Positions 18,103 to 26,109 of a stretch of 64,000 bases of DNA are shown piece after piece. The stretch's first letter is position 1. Each line of letters begins with the position of its first letter. The notes below the pieces were generated by a model. It searched no databases, had not been told where the DNA came from, and worked only from the letters and a program-made list of their open reading frames with translations. Both the position numbers and the translations under genes were made by a program. Source of the DNA: an uncultured Luminiphilus sp. (GTDB lineage Bacteria; Pseudomonadota; Gammaproteobacteria; Pseudomonadales; Halieaceae); NCBI GenBank assembly GCA_943789425.1, contig CALSUB010000009.1:62001-126000 (forward strand), written 5' to 3'.

Positions 18103-18885
18103 TTAAACGCCGGGGAGACCGGCGGTTGAGCCACCATCGATGACAATCTCGGAGCCCGTGACAAAGCGGGCATCGTCCGAAGCTAGGTAGATCAGCAACG
18201 CCACTATCTCATCCATGCTCCCGAGCCGACCCAAGGGGGCAATACCTTCAAGCATTCCTCGCGCCGCCTCGGGGTCAGGCGCGCCTGAAATCGCCCCTTC
18301 GATTAACGGTGTTTCAATGACGCCCGGATGAATGGAGTTGCAGCGAATCCCGGTTTTCGTCTTAGCGAGGTGCACAGCGGTCGACTTAGCAAGCAATCTC
18401 AGGGCGCCTTTCGTGGTGGAGTAAGTGACATCGCCTGCCAGGGCTAAAATACCGTTGATAGAGCTGTTCAAAATGATTGAGCCGCCACTGTGGTCCGGAT
18501 TTTCTTTCATCAGTTCAATACTGGCCTTGATGGCCAGCATCATGCCTGTGAGATTAATATCCACTAAGTTTTTCCAGGCCTCTACCTCGACAGACTCGAT
18601 ATCACTGTCGCCCGTGTTAGTGCCCGCATTGGAGAAGGTAATGTCTAGCCGGCCTGCATGATCCCGCACCGCTTGCTTCACATCTGACCAGCCCTCAACA
18701 TCTTGCACCGCGTGCTGAATAAAGTGGGCGCCCGTTTCTTTTGCAATGTCATTACCCGCCACGCTGTTGTTGCCAGTGAAAATGACTTGCGCGCCCTCTT
18801 TTATCAGTCCGTGGACCGCTGCCTTGCCGATACCATTGGTGCCGCCAGTGATGAGGGCTACCTTGCCTTGAAGTCTTTCTGTCAC
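18103..18885 (-). CDS. SDR family oxidoreductase
   Basis: A 260-aa short-chain dehydrogenase with TGGTNGIG at the N-terminus, FSNAGTN in the NAG position, LNSSINGILAL and YSTTKGA at the active site, and GSEIVIDGGST near the end. It starts with GTG 18885 preceded by AAGGAG. It is a single minus-strand gene, divergent from the ABM-Rieske pair across a 380-bp gap that carries operator site 3. The substrate is unknown; a ring-hydroxyl dehydrogenase role is consistent with the neighbouring oxygenase. Confidence 0.87.
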   Translation of the reverse strand: MTERLQGKVALITGGTNGIGKAAVHGLIKEGAQVIFTGNNSVAGNDIAKETGAHFIQHAVQDVEGWSDVKQAVRDHAGRLDITFSNAGTNTGDSDIESVEVEAWKNLVDINLTGMMLAIKASIELMKENPDHSGGSIILNSSINGILALAGDVTYSTTKGALRLLAKSTAVHLAKTKTGIRCNSIHPGVIETPLIEGAISGAPDPEAARGMLEGIAPLGRLGSMDEIVALLIYLASDDARFVTGSEIVIDGGSTAGLPGV

Positions 18886-19118
18886 GGGTTGTCTCCTTAA
18901 CAGGATTGGTCGTTGCTATGGTCGGGTTTTAACCGCTTCCCTCGCTTGGTTCGCATCTCACCGGCAGGTTACGACGCAGCAGTTTCGGGAAAGTACCTCC
19001 TGTCGGCGCCTGGTAAGGGAGGGATATTGTTGCTTGGTCTGTGTCCAAATAGGCCTTACATGGCCCCTTTGTTTGTTCCAGAGTGTCTCGCGCCCAGATT
19101 AGGTTTGGCCACAGAAAA

Positions 19119-19138
19119 AAGCAAGCACGCTTGACTTT
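19119..19138. promoter_or_regulatory. Candidate TetR operator, site 3 (best copy)
   Basis: AAGCAAGCACGCTTGACTTT within a longer A-run/T-run context forms a near-perfect palindrome centred on CAAGC-AC-GCTTG. It lies in the 380-bp divergent gap (18886-19265) between an SDR and the ABM-Rieske genes, about 125 bp upstream of the ABM start. Its right arm contains TTGACT, a good -35 match, so a bound repressor would block a rightward promoter. The rest of the gap shows no gene. Confidence 0.6.
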
Positions 19139-19265
19139 TTCTTTGCTGATACATAGGTTGGAGGCTCAATTTCGACAGCCTCACTCATCACGATCGTATG
19201 ATGACAGGGGGCGTGAAAATAAGAACATAGAACCAACTTCAGACAGACACTCAGTGGGGAGAGAA

Positions 19266-19583
19266 ATGAGCACAGTTAGCGTTATTGTTCGCATTCAGCT
19301 AAGTGCTGAGAGTGCGCTTGGGTACGCGGAGGCTGCTAAGCCTGTCGTCGCGGCGACTCGGCAGGAGCCGGGTTGCCAGTGGTATGGTATCGCCGCCGAT
19401 GTTACCGATCCCTGCATCATTTGGGTGTCGGAGCAGTGGGCTTCACAGGCCGATTTAGACGCACATTTGAAGACAGCTCATGTTGCAGACTTTTTGAAGG
19501 CCTGTGCCGGGCTAGAGATACTTGATATGGAAGTGCGGCGTTATGAGGTTGCCTCAGTAGGCGATCTGGTGATGCCCGAATAA
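19266..19583 (+). CDS. Antibiotic biosynthesis monooxygenase (ABM) domain protein
   Basis: A 105-aa protein of the dimeric alpha/beta-barrel ABM superfamily: VSVIVRIQLSAESA, a helix EAAKPVVAATRQEPGC, IIWVSEQWASQADLDAHLKTAH and a final strand region. Members include cofactor-free quinol monooxygenases such as YgiN as well as non-catalytic proteins. The start is ATG 19266 with GGGGAGAG upstream; the longer ORF from 19083 runs through the operator and is not believed. It is 23 bp upstream of the Rieske oxygenase and probably cotranscribed with it. Confidence 0.75.
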   Translation: MSTVSVIVRIQLSAESALGYAEAAKPVVAATRQEPGCQWYGIAADVTDPCIIWVSEQWASQADLDAHLKTAHVADFLKACAGLEILDMEVRRYEVASVGDLVMPE

Positions 19584-19606
19584 TTACGCAGGCTGGGGAG
19601 CAAGCT

Positions 19607-20788
19607 ATGACTGTCGATACCAAAGTGCAATACGCCCGCATGGGTGCACGGCTGATTGATCATGTGAAAAACGGGACGACCGACTGGGCGGCCGACACCA
19701 TGGAAGTGCCGTCTACCAATTACACAGATCCAGATCAATGGCAGCGTGAAATGGATCAAATCTTCAAGGCGCAGCCCATTCTTGTGGGGATCTCCCAAGA
19801 AATTCCCGAGGCGGGCGACTTCAAGACCTTGAACATGCTGGGAGTGCCTTTACTCATCACCCGGCAAAAAGATGGCAGTGCCAAAGTGCTCATGAACGTC
19901 TGTACCCATCGCGGCATGCAATTAACCGCAGAGCCCTGCGGCAATCAAAGAATGTTCAGTTGCCCCTATCACGGCTGGACCTTTAAAGCGGATGGTTCAC
20001 TGCGAGCGGTGGCCGACGCCCCCAAATTCGGTGAGGTCTGCGAGGGCGCGCGTGATTTGGTGCAGTTTCCGAGCCATGAGGAGGGCGGATTGATCTTTGC
20101 GGTGTTAACGCCCGATAGCGATGTGGATATTCGGGCTTATTTGGGCGGCATGATGGACGACGTCGCTGCAAAGGGCATGGATCAGTGGACCTATGTGGGT
20201 AATCGAGTCATTCATGGACCTAATTGGAAAGTGGCCTATGACGGCTACCTCGAGGGCTACCACTTTAAGGCGGCGCATCCCGAGACCATCGAGCCCCGCA
20301 CTTACAGTAACGTCATGGAGTACGATGCACACGGGCCTCACCTGCTGGTTGGGTTTGCTGCTAAAACGATGATGACGTTAGGTGAAGTCGAGCAAAACGA
20401 GCTGTGGCAGCATGAAACCAGAGGCTATGACTTTATCCGATTGTTTTTCCCGAATGTCTCTATTTTCGTTGCGCCAGAAATCACCCAAGTGGCGCAAATG
20501 ATTCCCGGTCCCGGGCCCATGGAGAACACCACCATTCTGCATTTCTTGCATCCGAAGCCGCCAGAAAACGACGAAGATCAGGCCGCACGAATTGAAATGG
20601 CGGATTGGCTGCGCGATGTCGTACAAGAGGAAGATTACAACGTGGGTCTTAAGCTTCAAGAGGGGCTTGCGACGGGACTCATGAAAAGTGTGCTGTTGGG
20701 TCGCAATGAGCGCGGCAATCAATATTTTCACCGCTGGGTGCAGTGGTATGCCGATGGTGACGAGAACGCGCCAAAGCCAGAACTCTGA
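19607..20788 (+). CDS. Rieske non-haem iron oxygenase, alpha subunit
   Basis: A 393-aa oxygenase subunit. The Rieske centre is CTHRG followed by CPYHGW, and the catalytic iron site is in GYLEGYHFKAAHP (H-x4-H with a nearby acidic residue). Length and one-subunit organisation recall the alpha-only oxygenases such as ketosteroid 9-alpha-hydroxylase KshA, carnitine and choline monooxygenases; the substrate cannot be chosen among these. It needs a reductase or ferredoxin, and the Rieske ferredoxin at 22245 is the only candidate nearby. The start ATG has GGGGAG upstream. Confidence 0.87.
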   Translation: MTVDTKVQYARMGARLIDHVKNGTTDWAADTMEVPSTNYTDPDQWQREMDQIFKAQPILVGISQEIPEAGDFKTLNMLGVPLLITRQKDGSAKVLMNVCTHRGMQLTAEPCGNQRMFSCPYHGWTFKADGSLRAVADAPKFGEVCEGARDLVQFPSHEEGGLIFAVLTPDSDVDIRAYLGGMMDDVAAKGMDQWTYVGNRVIHGPNWKVAYDGYLEGYHFKAAHPETIEPRTYSNVMEYDAHGPHLLVGFAAKTMMTLGEVEQNELWQHETRGYDFIRLFFPNVSIFVAPEITQVAQMIPGPGPMENTTILHFLHPKPPENDEDQAARIEMADWLRDVVQEEDYNVGLKLQEGLATGLMKSVLLGRNERGNQYFHRWVQWYADGDENAPKPEL

Positions 20789-20961
20789 GGGGCAACCCTC
20801 AGGTTAAGTCGTTAGGTCGCGCCATCACCACTCGTTTTGTTTCAGGCGATCTTGCGTTTTGTGTTGGGTGACGGACGCGGGGCTAATAACAGTAGGCTGA
20901 TCGCAGTGGCAATAGGGTTGATGAGCCTGTCCGCCACCGGTTGGCGTCATTGCCTTAACCT

Positions 20962-21028
20962 CAATGCCCCAAAAGCCAATGCCCAAAAGCCAATGCCCCA
21001 AAAGCCAATGCTCAAAAACCCAATGCGC
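20962..21028. repeat. Short tandem repeat, about 4.5 copies of a 14-15 bp unit
   Basis: The unit CAATGCCCCAAAAGC is repeated with small changes: two exact copies, one lacking a C, one with CTCAAAAACC, then a partial CAATGCGC. It lies in the 290-bp gap between convergent Rieske and reductase genes. Translating it on the minus strand gives a HWLLG-type repetitive ORF, which I regard as spurious. A CCCCCCT...AGGGGGG hairpin follows near 21045-21070. Confidence 0.85.
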
Positions 21029-21078
21029 GATGGTTGTCGTTCGCCCCCCTCTGTATTCCTGCAGGGGGGGGGTAGGTC

Positions 21079-22089
21079 TCACAGCTTGAGCATTAATTTA
21101 CCGTCGTTACCCCCAGTAAACAGCAGATTGTAGGTATCGAGGCAGTTTTCAATGCCCTCGTTGATATGCTCTCTAAACTTGATTTTGTCTTCCTTGAGCC
21201 ATTGGCTCATCGCTTCCTGCCCCTCTACCACGCGATGGAAGTGATCACTGATCAGATAGCCCTTGACCGTGATGGTTTTGGCCAGAATTTGCCAATAGTT
21301 ATAGGGGCCTGGCACTGGCTCTGTGGCGTTGTAAGTACTGATGGTGCCGCAAAACAACAGTGTGGAGTCCTTATTCATATTGAGCAGTGCGGCGTCGAGA
21401 ATCTCTCCACCCACATTGTCAAAATAGAAGTCGACCCCCTCCGGACACTTCTCTCTAATCGCGGCCTCCATGTCATCCGTGGTGCGATAGTTGATGCAGT
21501 CATCGAAACCGAGTTCGTCCACGACCCACTGGCACTTTTCGTCTGTGCCGGCAATGCCGACCACTTTGAGCCCCATCAATTTGGCGATTTGTCCACCAAT
21601 CGACCCCACTGCACCCGCGGCCGCGCTCATCAGCATGGTTTGGCCTGCTTTGGCTTGGCCGACATCGACAATAGCAAAGTAGGGTGTGAGTCCCACTGCG
21701 CCCAACATGTTTACATAGTAGTGAAGTGGAAATTCACTGTCGCTCGCGATCTTCGTCCAAAACTCTGCTGGTGCGGTGCTATGTGTTTCCCAGCCGCCGA
21801 GTCCAAATACTAGGTCACCTGCCGCCAATTCATCGCTGCCGCTCTCTATGACCTCTCCGACCACGGTGGCTCTAATCGGGTCGCCTATAGGAATGGGTGG
21901 CAGATAGTTGGGGATATCCGACATCCAGAGACGGATCGCTGGGTCGAGTGAGATATAGTGGTTCTTCACCAAGACCATGCCAGCGGCAGTGTCTGGAATG
22001 GCGACTTCCTGGAACACGACTTCAGACGGATCGGGCACGTCTTGTGGACGCTTGGCCAGAATCCATTGCTGCTTATTACCCTGACTCAT
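21079..22089 (-). CDS. Zinc-free MDR enone reductase (CurA/PTGR-like)
   Basis: A 336-aa NADPH-dependent medium-chain reductase. The N-terminus has LAKRPQDVP, ISLDPAIRLWMSD and a GDLVFGLGGW segment; the nucleotide motif is SAAAGAVGSIGGQ; no structural- or catalytic-zinc cysteines are seen. The family (curcumin/prostaglandin reductases) reduces carbon-carbon double bonds of alpha,beta-unsaturated ketones. The start ATG has GAGG upstream. It is divergent from the ferredoxin-MDR-P450 operon and is the most distant of three paralogues in the island. The physiological substrate is unknown. Confidence 0.85.
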   Translation of the reverse strand: MSQGNKQQWILAKRPQDVPDPSEVVFQEVAIPDTAAGMVLVKNHYISLDPAIRLWMSDIPNYLPPIPIGDPIRATVVGEVIESGSDELAAGDLVFGLGGWETHSTAPAEFWTKIASDSEFPLHYYVNMLGAVGLTPYFAIVDVGQAKAGQTMLMSAAAGAVGSIGGQIAKLMGLKVVGIAGTDEKCQWVVDELGFDDCINYRTTDDMEAAIREKCPEGVDFYFDNVGGEILDAALLNMNKDSTLLFCGTISTYNATEPVPGPYNYWQILAKTITVKGYLISDHFHRVVEGQEAMSQWLKEDKIKFREHINEGIENCLDTYNLLFTGGNDGKLMLKL

Positions 22090-22147
22090 AAGGACCTCAT
22101 TATTTTGAGTTGCAAGAGCTGAAGAGACTAGCGATCACCTAAAAAAT

Positions 22148-22167
22148 AAGCAAGCATGATGGTTTTT
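22148..22167. promoter_or_regulatory. Candidate TetR operator, site 4 (ferredoxin/MDR divergent promoter)
   Basis: AAGCAAGCATGATGGTTTTT, with an A-run before and more T after, agrees with site 3 at 15 of 20 positions, including the complete left half AAGCAAGCA. It sits in the 155-bp gap between a minus-strand reductase and the plus-strand ferredoxin operon. Confidence 0.55.
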
Positions 22168-22244
22168 TTCGGGGTATCTGCGGTGCTACCCTTCATAACA
22201 GCGTTGAAACTGGCGCGGTAAAACAGCCAAAGGAGAGATGTGTA

Positions 22245-22556
22245 GTGACAGTCTTTGAGTCGGCTTTTGCCGATGACGAACTCGCGGATAACAAGAGCCG
22301 TGCTGTGACAATCAACGGGCAGAGCGTTCTTATTTGTCGAGCAGCGGGTGAATTATATGCCCTCGAAAACCGCTGTTCTCATCAAGAGGCAGAGTTAGAA
22401 GGCGGGCGAATACGCGGCTGCTTTATTTCTTGCCCGTTACATGGCGTGAGATTTGATTTGCGAGATGGTTCGCCCATGGGGCAGTTGACACGAGTGGCGG
22501 TACCGACCTTTGAGGTGCGGGTAGTCGATGGCATGATCGAAGTCGCGGTCCCTTGA
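22245..22556 (+). CDS. Rieske-type [2Fe-2S] ferredoxin
   Basis: A 103-aa electron carrier. The cluster ligands are CSH and CPLHG about 18 residues apart, with GVRFDLRDG after them, as in the BphF/CarAc-type small ferredoxins. It starts with GTG 22245, preceded by AAAGGAGAG. It is the first gene of a tight operon with a CurA-like reductase (9 bp) and a P450 (3 bp). It could donate electrons to either Rieske oxygenase of the island, or unusually to the P450. No ferredoxin reductase is encoded nearby. Confidence 0.9.
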   Translation: MTVFESAFADDELADNKSRAVTINGQSVLICRAAGELYALENRCSHQEAELEGGRIRGCFISCPLHGVRFDLRDGSPMGQLTRVAVPTFEVRVVDGMIEVAVP

Positions 22557-22565
22557 GGTGAGTTT

Positions 22566-23570
22566 ATGACGCGTGCAGTGGTATTAGCTCGGCACCCTGA
22601 AGGTGCGGTATCAGAGCAAGATTTTGAGGTGATCGAGATGCCGGTGGGTGATTGCCCTGCCGGTTATTTTCGTACGCGTAACCGAGTGATCTCCCTAGAC
22701 GCCGGATTCCGGCAGTGGATGACCGCCGGTGCAGGCGATAATTATTTAACGGGTATGCAGGTGGGTGACCCCGTCCAAAGTATTGTGCTGGGCGAGGTGA
22801 TTGAATCTCATCATCCGGATTACCCCGTCGGGTCCTTTGTCAGCGCTCGCACCGCCTGGGAAGAGTCCAGTGTGCTGGATGGTTCAGATCTCTGCTCGGC
22901 ATTGATCGTCGACGAGAAAATTCCGCTTTATCAGTATATGGGGATCTTAGGGCCAACGGGCATGACAGCCTGGGTGGGTCTGTATGAGATTGGACGGCCC
23001 AAACCGGGAGAGACGATTGTCGTGAGTGCTGCTGGCGGCGCGGTGGGCACGGTGGTAGGCCAATTGGCGAAGTCTGAGGGTTGCCGAGTGATTGGGTTAA
23101 CCAGCACCCGAGAGAAAGCGCAGTGGCTGGAGACGGAAGTGGGTTACGACCGGGTCATTGACCGTGAAACGCAACCGCATCTGGCTAACGCATTATCCGA
23201 GGTGGCTCCGGAAGGGATCGATATCTTTTTCGATAATGTGGGCGGAAACGCCCTCAATGTTGCCATGGGCCAGCTTCGAGAGCAGGCGAGACTCGTGCTC
23301 TGTGGCGCCATTTCGCAGTATGAATCTGCCGTGGAGCCGTTAACGAATAGTTGGGAGCTGATTACGAAGCGCGCAAAAATGGAAGGCTTTATGTTCTCAG
23401 ATTACGTTGAGTCCTTTCCCGCCATTGCGGAGGATATTAGGGCGCGGCTTGACCGGGGTGAGGTGAAAAGCTTCGATGCGGTTTATCATGGCATTGAGCA
23501 AACACCGCGCGCGTTTTGCGACATGATGCATGGTGTCTCTCGCGGCAAATGTTTAGTGACTTTGGATTAA
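22566..23570 (+). CDS. Zinc-free MDR enone reductase (CurA/PTGR-like)
   Basis: A 334-aa NADPH-dependent medium-chain reductase with ISLDAGFRQWMTAG, MGILGPTGMTAWVG, the nucleotide motif SAAGGAVGTVVGQ and FFDNVGG. It is clearly closer to the paralogue at 24978 (both have ISLDAGFR.WM and DGSD) than to the one at 21079. Predicted to saturate an alpha,beta double bond next to a carbonyl. It lies between the ferredoxin and the P450 in one operon, so the P450 product may be its substrate source; that is inference. Confidence 0.85.
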   Translation: MTRAVVLARHPEGAVSEQDFEVIEMPVGDCPAGYFRTRNRVISLDAGFRQWMTAGAGDNYLTGMQVGDPVQSIVLGEVIESHHPDYPVGSFVSARTAWEESSVLDGSDLCSALIVDEKIPLYQYMGILGPTGMTAWVGLYEIGRPKPGETIVVSAAGGAVGTVVGQLAKSEGCRVIGLTSTREKAQWLETEVGYDRVIDRETQPHLANALSEVAPEGIDIFFDNVGGNALNVAMGQLREQARLVLCGAISQYESAVEPLTNSWELITKRAKMEGFMFSDYVESFPAIAEDIRARLDRGEVKSFDAVYHGIEQTPRAFCDMMHGVSRGKCLVTLD

Positions 23571-23573
23571 TCG

Positions 23574-24782
23574 ATGGCGACACAATTACAAGATGTTCCC
23601 TCAGCGCTCTTGAGCGATTTCGATATTGTGGGTGATGTGGGCTTGGTCGCTGATCCACAGCAGCGCCTGTTGGAAACACTCAGAGAAGATCCTCGTGACA
23701 TTGTCTATACCCCGCACAACGGAGGGCATTGGCTGGTGACGTCTCACGAGTTGGGCCGTGAAATTTTGAGTGACGCAGATTTATTCGGTTCATTTCCGAT
23801 CGGTATTCCAGCCAATATGGAGCAGCGACCCCGTTTGATTCCATTGGAGAGCGATGCGGCATCACATCGGCGTTATCGGCGGCTACTGTTGCCGATTTTT
23901 GAGCCCGCCGCCGTGCAGCGCCTACAAACAGGGGCAGAGACACTGGCGCAAGAAGTACTGGACGAGGTGTTGCCCGAGGGCGAATTTGATTTTCTGTGGC
24001 GGGTGGCGAAGCCGATTTCTATGGGGCTGTTTGTTCGTCAGCTGGGCCTTGAACCTGAGCGCTTAGACGAGTTTTATGCCTGGGAATCTGGATTTTATCG
24101 TGCTCCGACGATGGAAGAACGGATTGAGTGTGGTCAAAATATCGGGGCCTACCTCAGTACCGTGGTCAGTCAGCATGTTGAGCACCCAAAAGATGACATC
24201 GTCACCATGCTGCTCAATGTCGAAGTCGAGGGGGAGAAACTGTCCCAGGAAGAGGTGCAATCGATCTGCTATCTGCTCTTCTTGGCGAGTATTGACACCG
24301 TGGCGACGATGCTCAGTTTTATTGTGCGGCATTTGGCACGAGACCAGGTGCTGTTTCGCCGTCTAAAAGAGGATCGTTCAGCCATTGCTGATTCGGTTGA
24401 CGAGTTGCTGCGCATGCATGCCTTCATCAACCTCAATCGCATTTGTGAGCGTGACACCGTCTTTCACGGTGTGGCCTTTCGGGCTGGCGATAATATTGTG
24501 GTGCCGAGCTTTGTGACGGATCGAGATGAGCGTGTTTTTGCGGATCCCGATGCTTTCAATGCAGATCGGAGTAAGCGTGAGAAGAATCAACACCACGCCT
24601 TCGGTGCGGGTGCGCACAAGTGCATCGGCTTGCACGTCGCAAAAATGGAGGTGCGGGTCGTGTTGGAAGCCCTTTTTGACCGAATCGGCTCGCTGAAGCT
24701 GGTGTCGGAATCGGCGGTGACAGGGCACGGCGGCACAACCATGGGTCTTGATGCGATTCCAATCAAGGTGACGCTGGACTAG
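23574..24782 (+). CDS. Cytochrome P450, P450cam (CYP101)-like
   Basis: A 402-aa soluble bacterial P450. The haem loop is FGAGAHKCIG with the cysteine ligand; the ExxR pair is ELLR; the I-helix oxygen-activation segment is ASIDTVATML. RLIPLESDAASHRRYRR corresponds to the IPTSMDPPEQRQFR region of P450cam, and GGTTMGLDAIPIKV to its C-terminus. P450cam relatives hydroxylate terpenoids and other small hydrophobics, but substrate cannot be deduced. The start is 3 bp after the reductase stop. No adrenodoxin-type ferredoxin or reductase is adjacent; the operon's ferredoxin is Rieske-type. Confidence 0.9.
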   Translation: MATQLQDVPSALLSDFDIVGDVGLVADPQQRLLETLREDPRDIVYTPHNGGHWLVTSHELGREILSDADLFGSFPIGIPANMEQRPRLIPLESDAASHRRYRRLLLPIFEPAAVQRLQTGAETLAQEVLDEVLPEGEFDFLWRVAKPISMGLFVRQLGLEPERLDEFYAWESGFYRAPTMEERIECGQNIGAYLSTVVSQHVEHPKDDIVTMLLNVEVEGEKLSQEEVQSICYLLFLASIDTVATMLSFIVRHLARDQVLFRRLKEDRSAIADSVDELLRMHAFINLNRICERDTVFHGVAFRAGDNIVVPSFVTDRDERVFADPDAFNADRSKREKNQHHAFGAGAHKCIGLHVAKMEVRVVLEALFDRIGSLKLVSESAVTGHGGTTMGLDAIPIKVTLD

Positions 24783-24827
24783 GCTGCTGACTCAGCGGCG
24801 TATTGAAAAACTGCTTTGAGAGCCTCC

Positions 24828-24944
24828 ATGACGGACCTTCGATTGCAAGTGGTGACAATCGATATCCGTTTGCCCGATCAAAGAGACGACCAGGCGTGGT
24901 TGCTTATTCAAAAAGATGACAGCGTTATCCGGCTCGAAACCTAA
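24828..24944 (+). CDS. Possible 38-aa small protein after the P450
   Basis: An ATG-to-TAA frame too short for the ORF track, in the 195-bp gap after the P450. The product starts MTDLRLQVVTIDIRLPDQ and is charged, without hydrophobic segments. There is no clear Shine-Dalgarno. It could be a remnant of a longer gene or chance. I see nothing else in this gap. Confidence 0.2.
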   Translation: MTDLRLQVVTIDIRLPDQRDDQAWLLIQKDDSVIRLET

Positions 24945-24977
24945 TGCGAGGGTTGCCTAGCACACTCAGCGGGCACC

Positions 24978-25979
24978 TTAGAGCGCGACGATCGTCTTGC
25001 CGAAATTCTCCCCAGCGAAGAGGTCAGCGAACGCCTTACCCACCCGCTCTATTCCCTCTAATTGATACTCAGGAGACTGGATCGTGCCGTCACGTAACCA
25101 CGCGGACAGCTCCTCCCGCGCCTCTTCGTAGCGTTCGTGTCGAAAATGGGTCATGAAACCCTCCACCGATAGCTCCTTAGTCACCACCTCAAATAAATTA
25201 TTGGGTCCGTGTGGCGCCACGCCATAGCCGGATATCGCCCCGCACAGTGCGAGGCGACCCCGGTGGTTCATATTGCTGATGGCTGCTTCCAGCGTTTGCC
25301 CGCCAACATTATCAAAGAACAGATCGACACCGTCGGGACAAGCGTCAGCGATCGCCTGTGATAGGGGTTGATTGCCTGATCTGATGACCGCTGCGTCGTA
25401 GCCCAAGGTGCTACAAATCCACTCGGCCTTGGCTTGCGAACCCACAATGCCGACCACTCGCGCCCCCGCTAGCTTAGCGATTTGGCCTGCAATCGATCCA
25501 ACGGCGCCCCCAGCACCGCTGATTAAGACGCAGTCCGCCGCGGTGGGTTTGCCGATGTCAGTCATGCCAAAGTAAGCCGACATGCCCGTATCGCCGAGGA
25601 CTCCCATATAAGCACTGGGGTTGAATTCCAGCTCTCTGGGTAGCGGCGCAATGAAGTCTGAACCATCGCTTAGACTGTGAGTTTGCCAAGCAAATCGTGC
25701 CATGAGTCGGTCTCCGACCGAGTAGGCGGGATGGCGTGAAGTGATCACCTGAGACAATACAAGGCCCATGACCGGGGCATCTAATGCCATCGCTGGCAAC
25801 ACCTCATCGCCAGAGTCTTCATTCATCCAGTTACGGAAGCCGGCATCCAACGAGATAAAGTCGTTGCGAGTCAAGAAATGGCCATCAGGCACGGAGGGGA
25901 TGGGTTCTTCGCGAACGGCAAAATCAGTTTCGACTGGGTTACCAATGGGCCGTCTGGCCAGCACTACAGAGTTCATCAT
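24978..25979 (-). CDS. Zinc-free MDR enone reductase (CurA/PTGR-like)
   Basis: A 333-aa paralogue of the reductase at 22566: ISLDAGFRNWMNED, MGVLGDTGMSAYFG, the nucleotide motif SGAGGAVGSIAGQ and FFDNVGGQTLE. Zinc ligands are absent. The start is taken as ATG 25979 (GAGAG about 10 bases upstream); the ORF track's extra 19 residues are not family-like. It is a lone minus-strand gene convergent on the P450 operon. Having three such reductases in one island suggests several enone intermediates. Confidence 0.85.
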   Translation of the reverse strand: MMNSVVLARRPIGNPVETDFAVREEPIPSVPDGHFLTRNDFISLDAGFRNWMNEDSGDEVLPAMALDAPVMGLVLSQVITSRHPAYSVGDRLMARFAWQTHSLSDGSDFIAPLPRELEFNPSAYMGVLGDTGMSAYFGMTDIGKPTAADCVLISGAGGAVGSIAGQIAKLAGARVVGIVGSQAKAEWICSTLGYDAAVIRSGNQPLSQAIADACPDGVDLFFDNVGGQTLEAAISNMNHRGRLALCGAISGYGVAPHGPNNLFEVVTKELSVEGFMTHFRHERYEEAREELSAWLRDGTIQSPEYQLEGIERVGKAFADLFAGENFGKTIVAL

Positions 25980-26109
25980 GTCATTTCTCTCGTTGTCGTT
26001 ATAAGCCCTTACCATCATGCATGCCCGTTCTAGCACGATTGATTGTGGTGGATTCAGCGCCGAGCGTCACCTCGTGAAAAGGGCCAGGGCCGCGGTGCAG
26101 TTCGCCGAG

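Noticed and set aside
18928-18955. AACCGCTTCCCTCGCTTGG upstream of the SDR at 18103 as an operator
   Set aside because: Only one half-site (GCTTG) resembles the motif; the strong site at 19119 already serves this gap.
20825-21082. 85-aa minus-strand ORF with HWLLG repeats
   Set aside because: It is the translation of the tandem DNA repeat in a non-coding gap, with no ribosome binding site.
21166-21813. 215-aa ORF antisense to the CurA-like reductase
   Set aside because: Shadow of a conserved gene; no start signal or recognisable domain.
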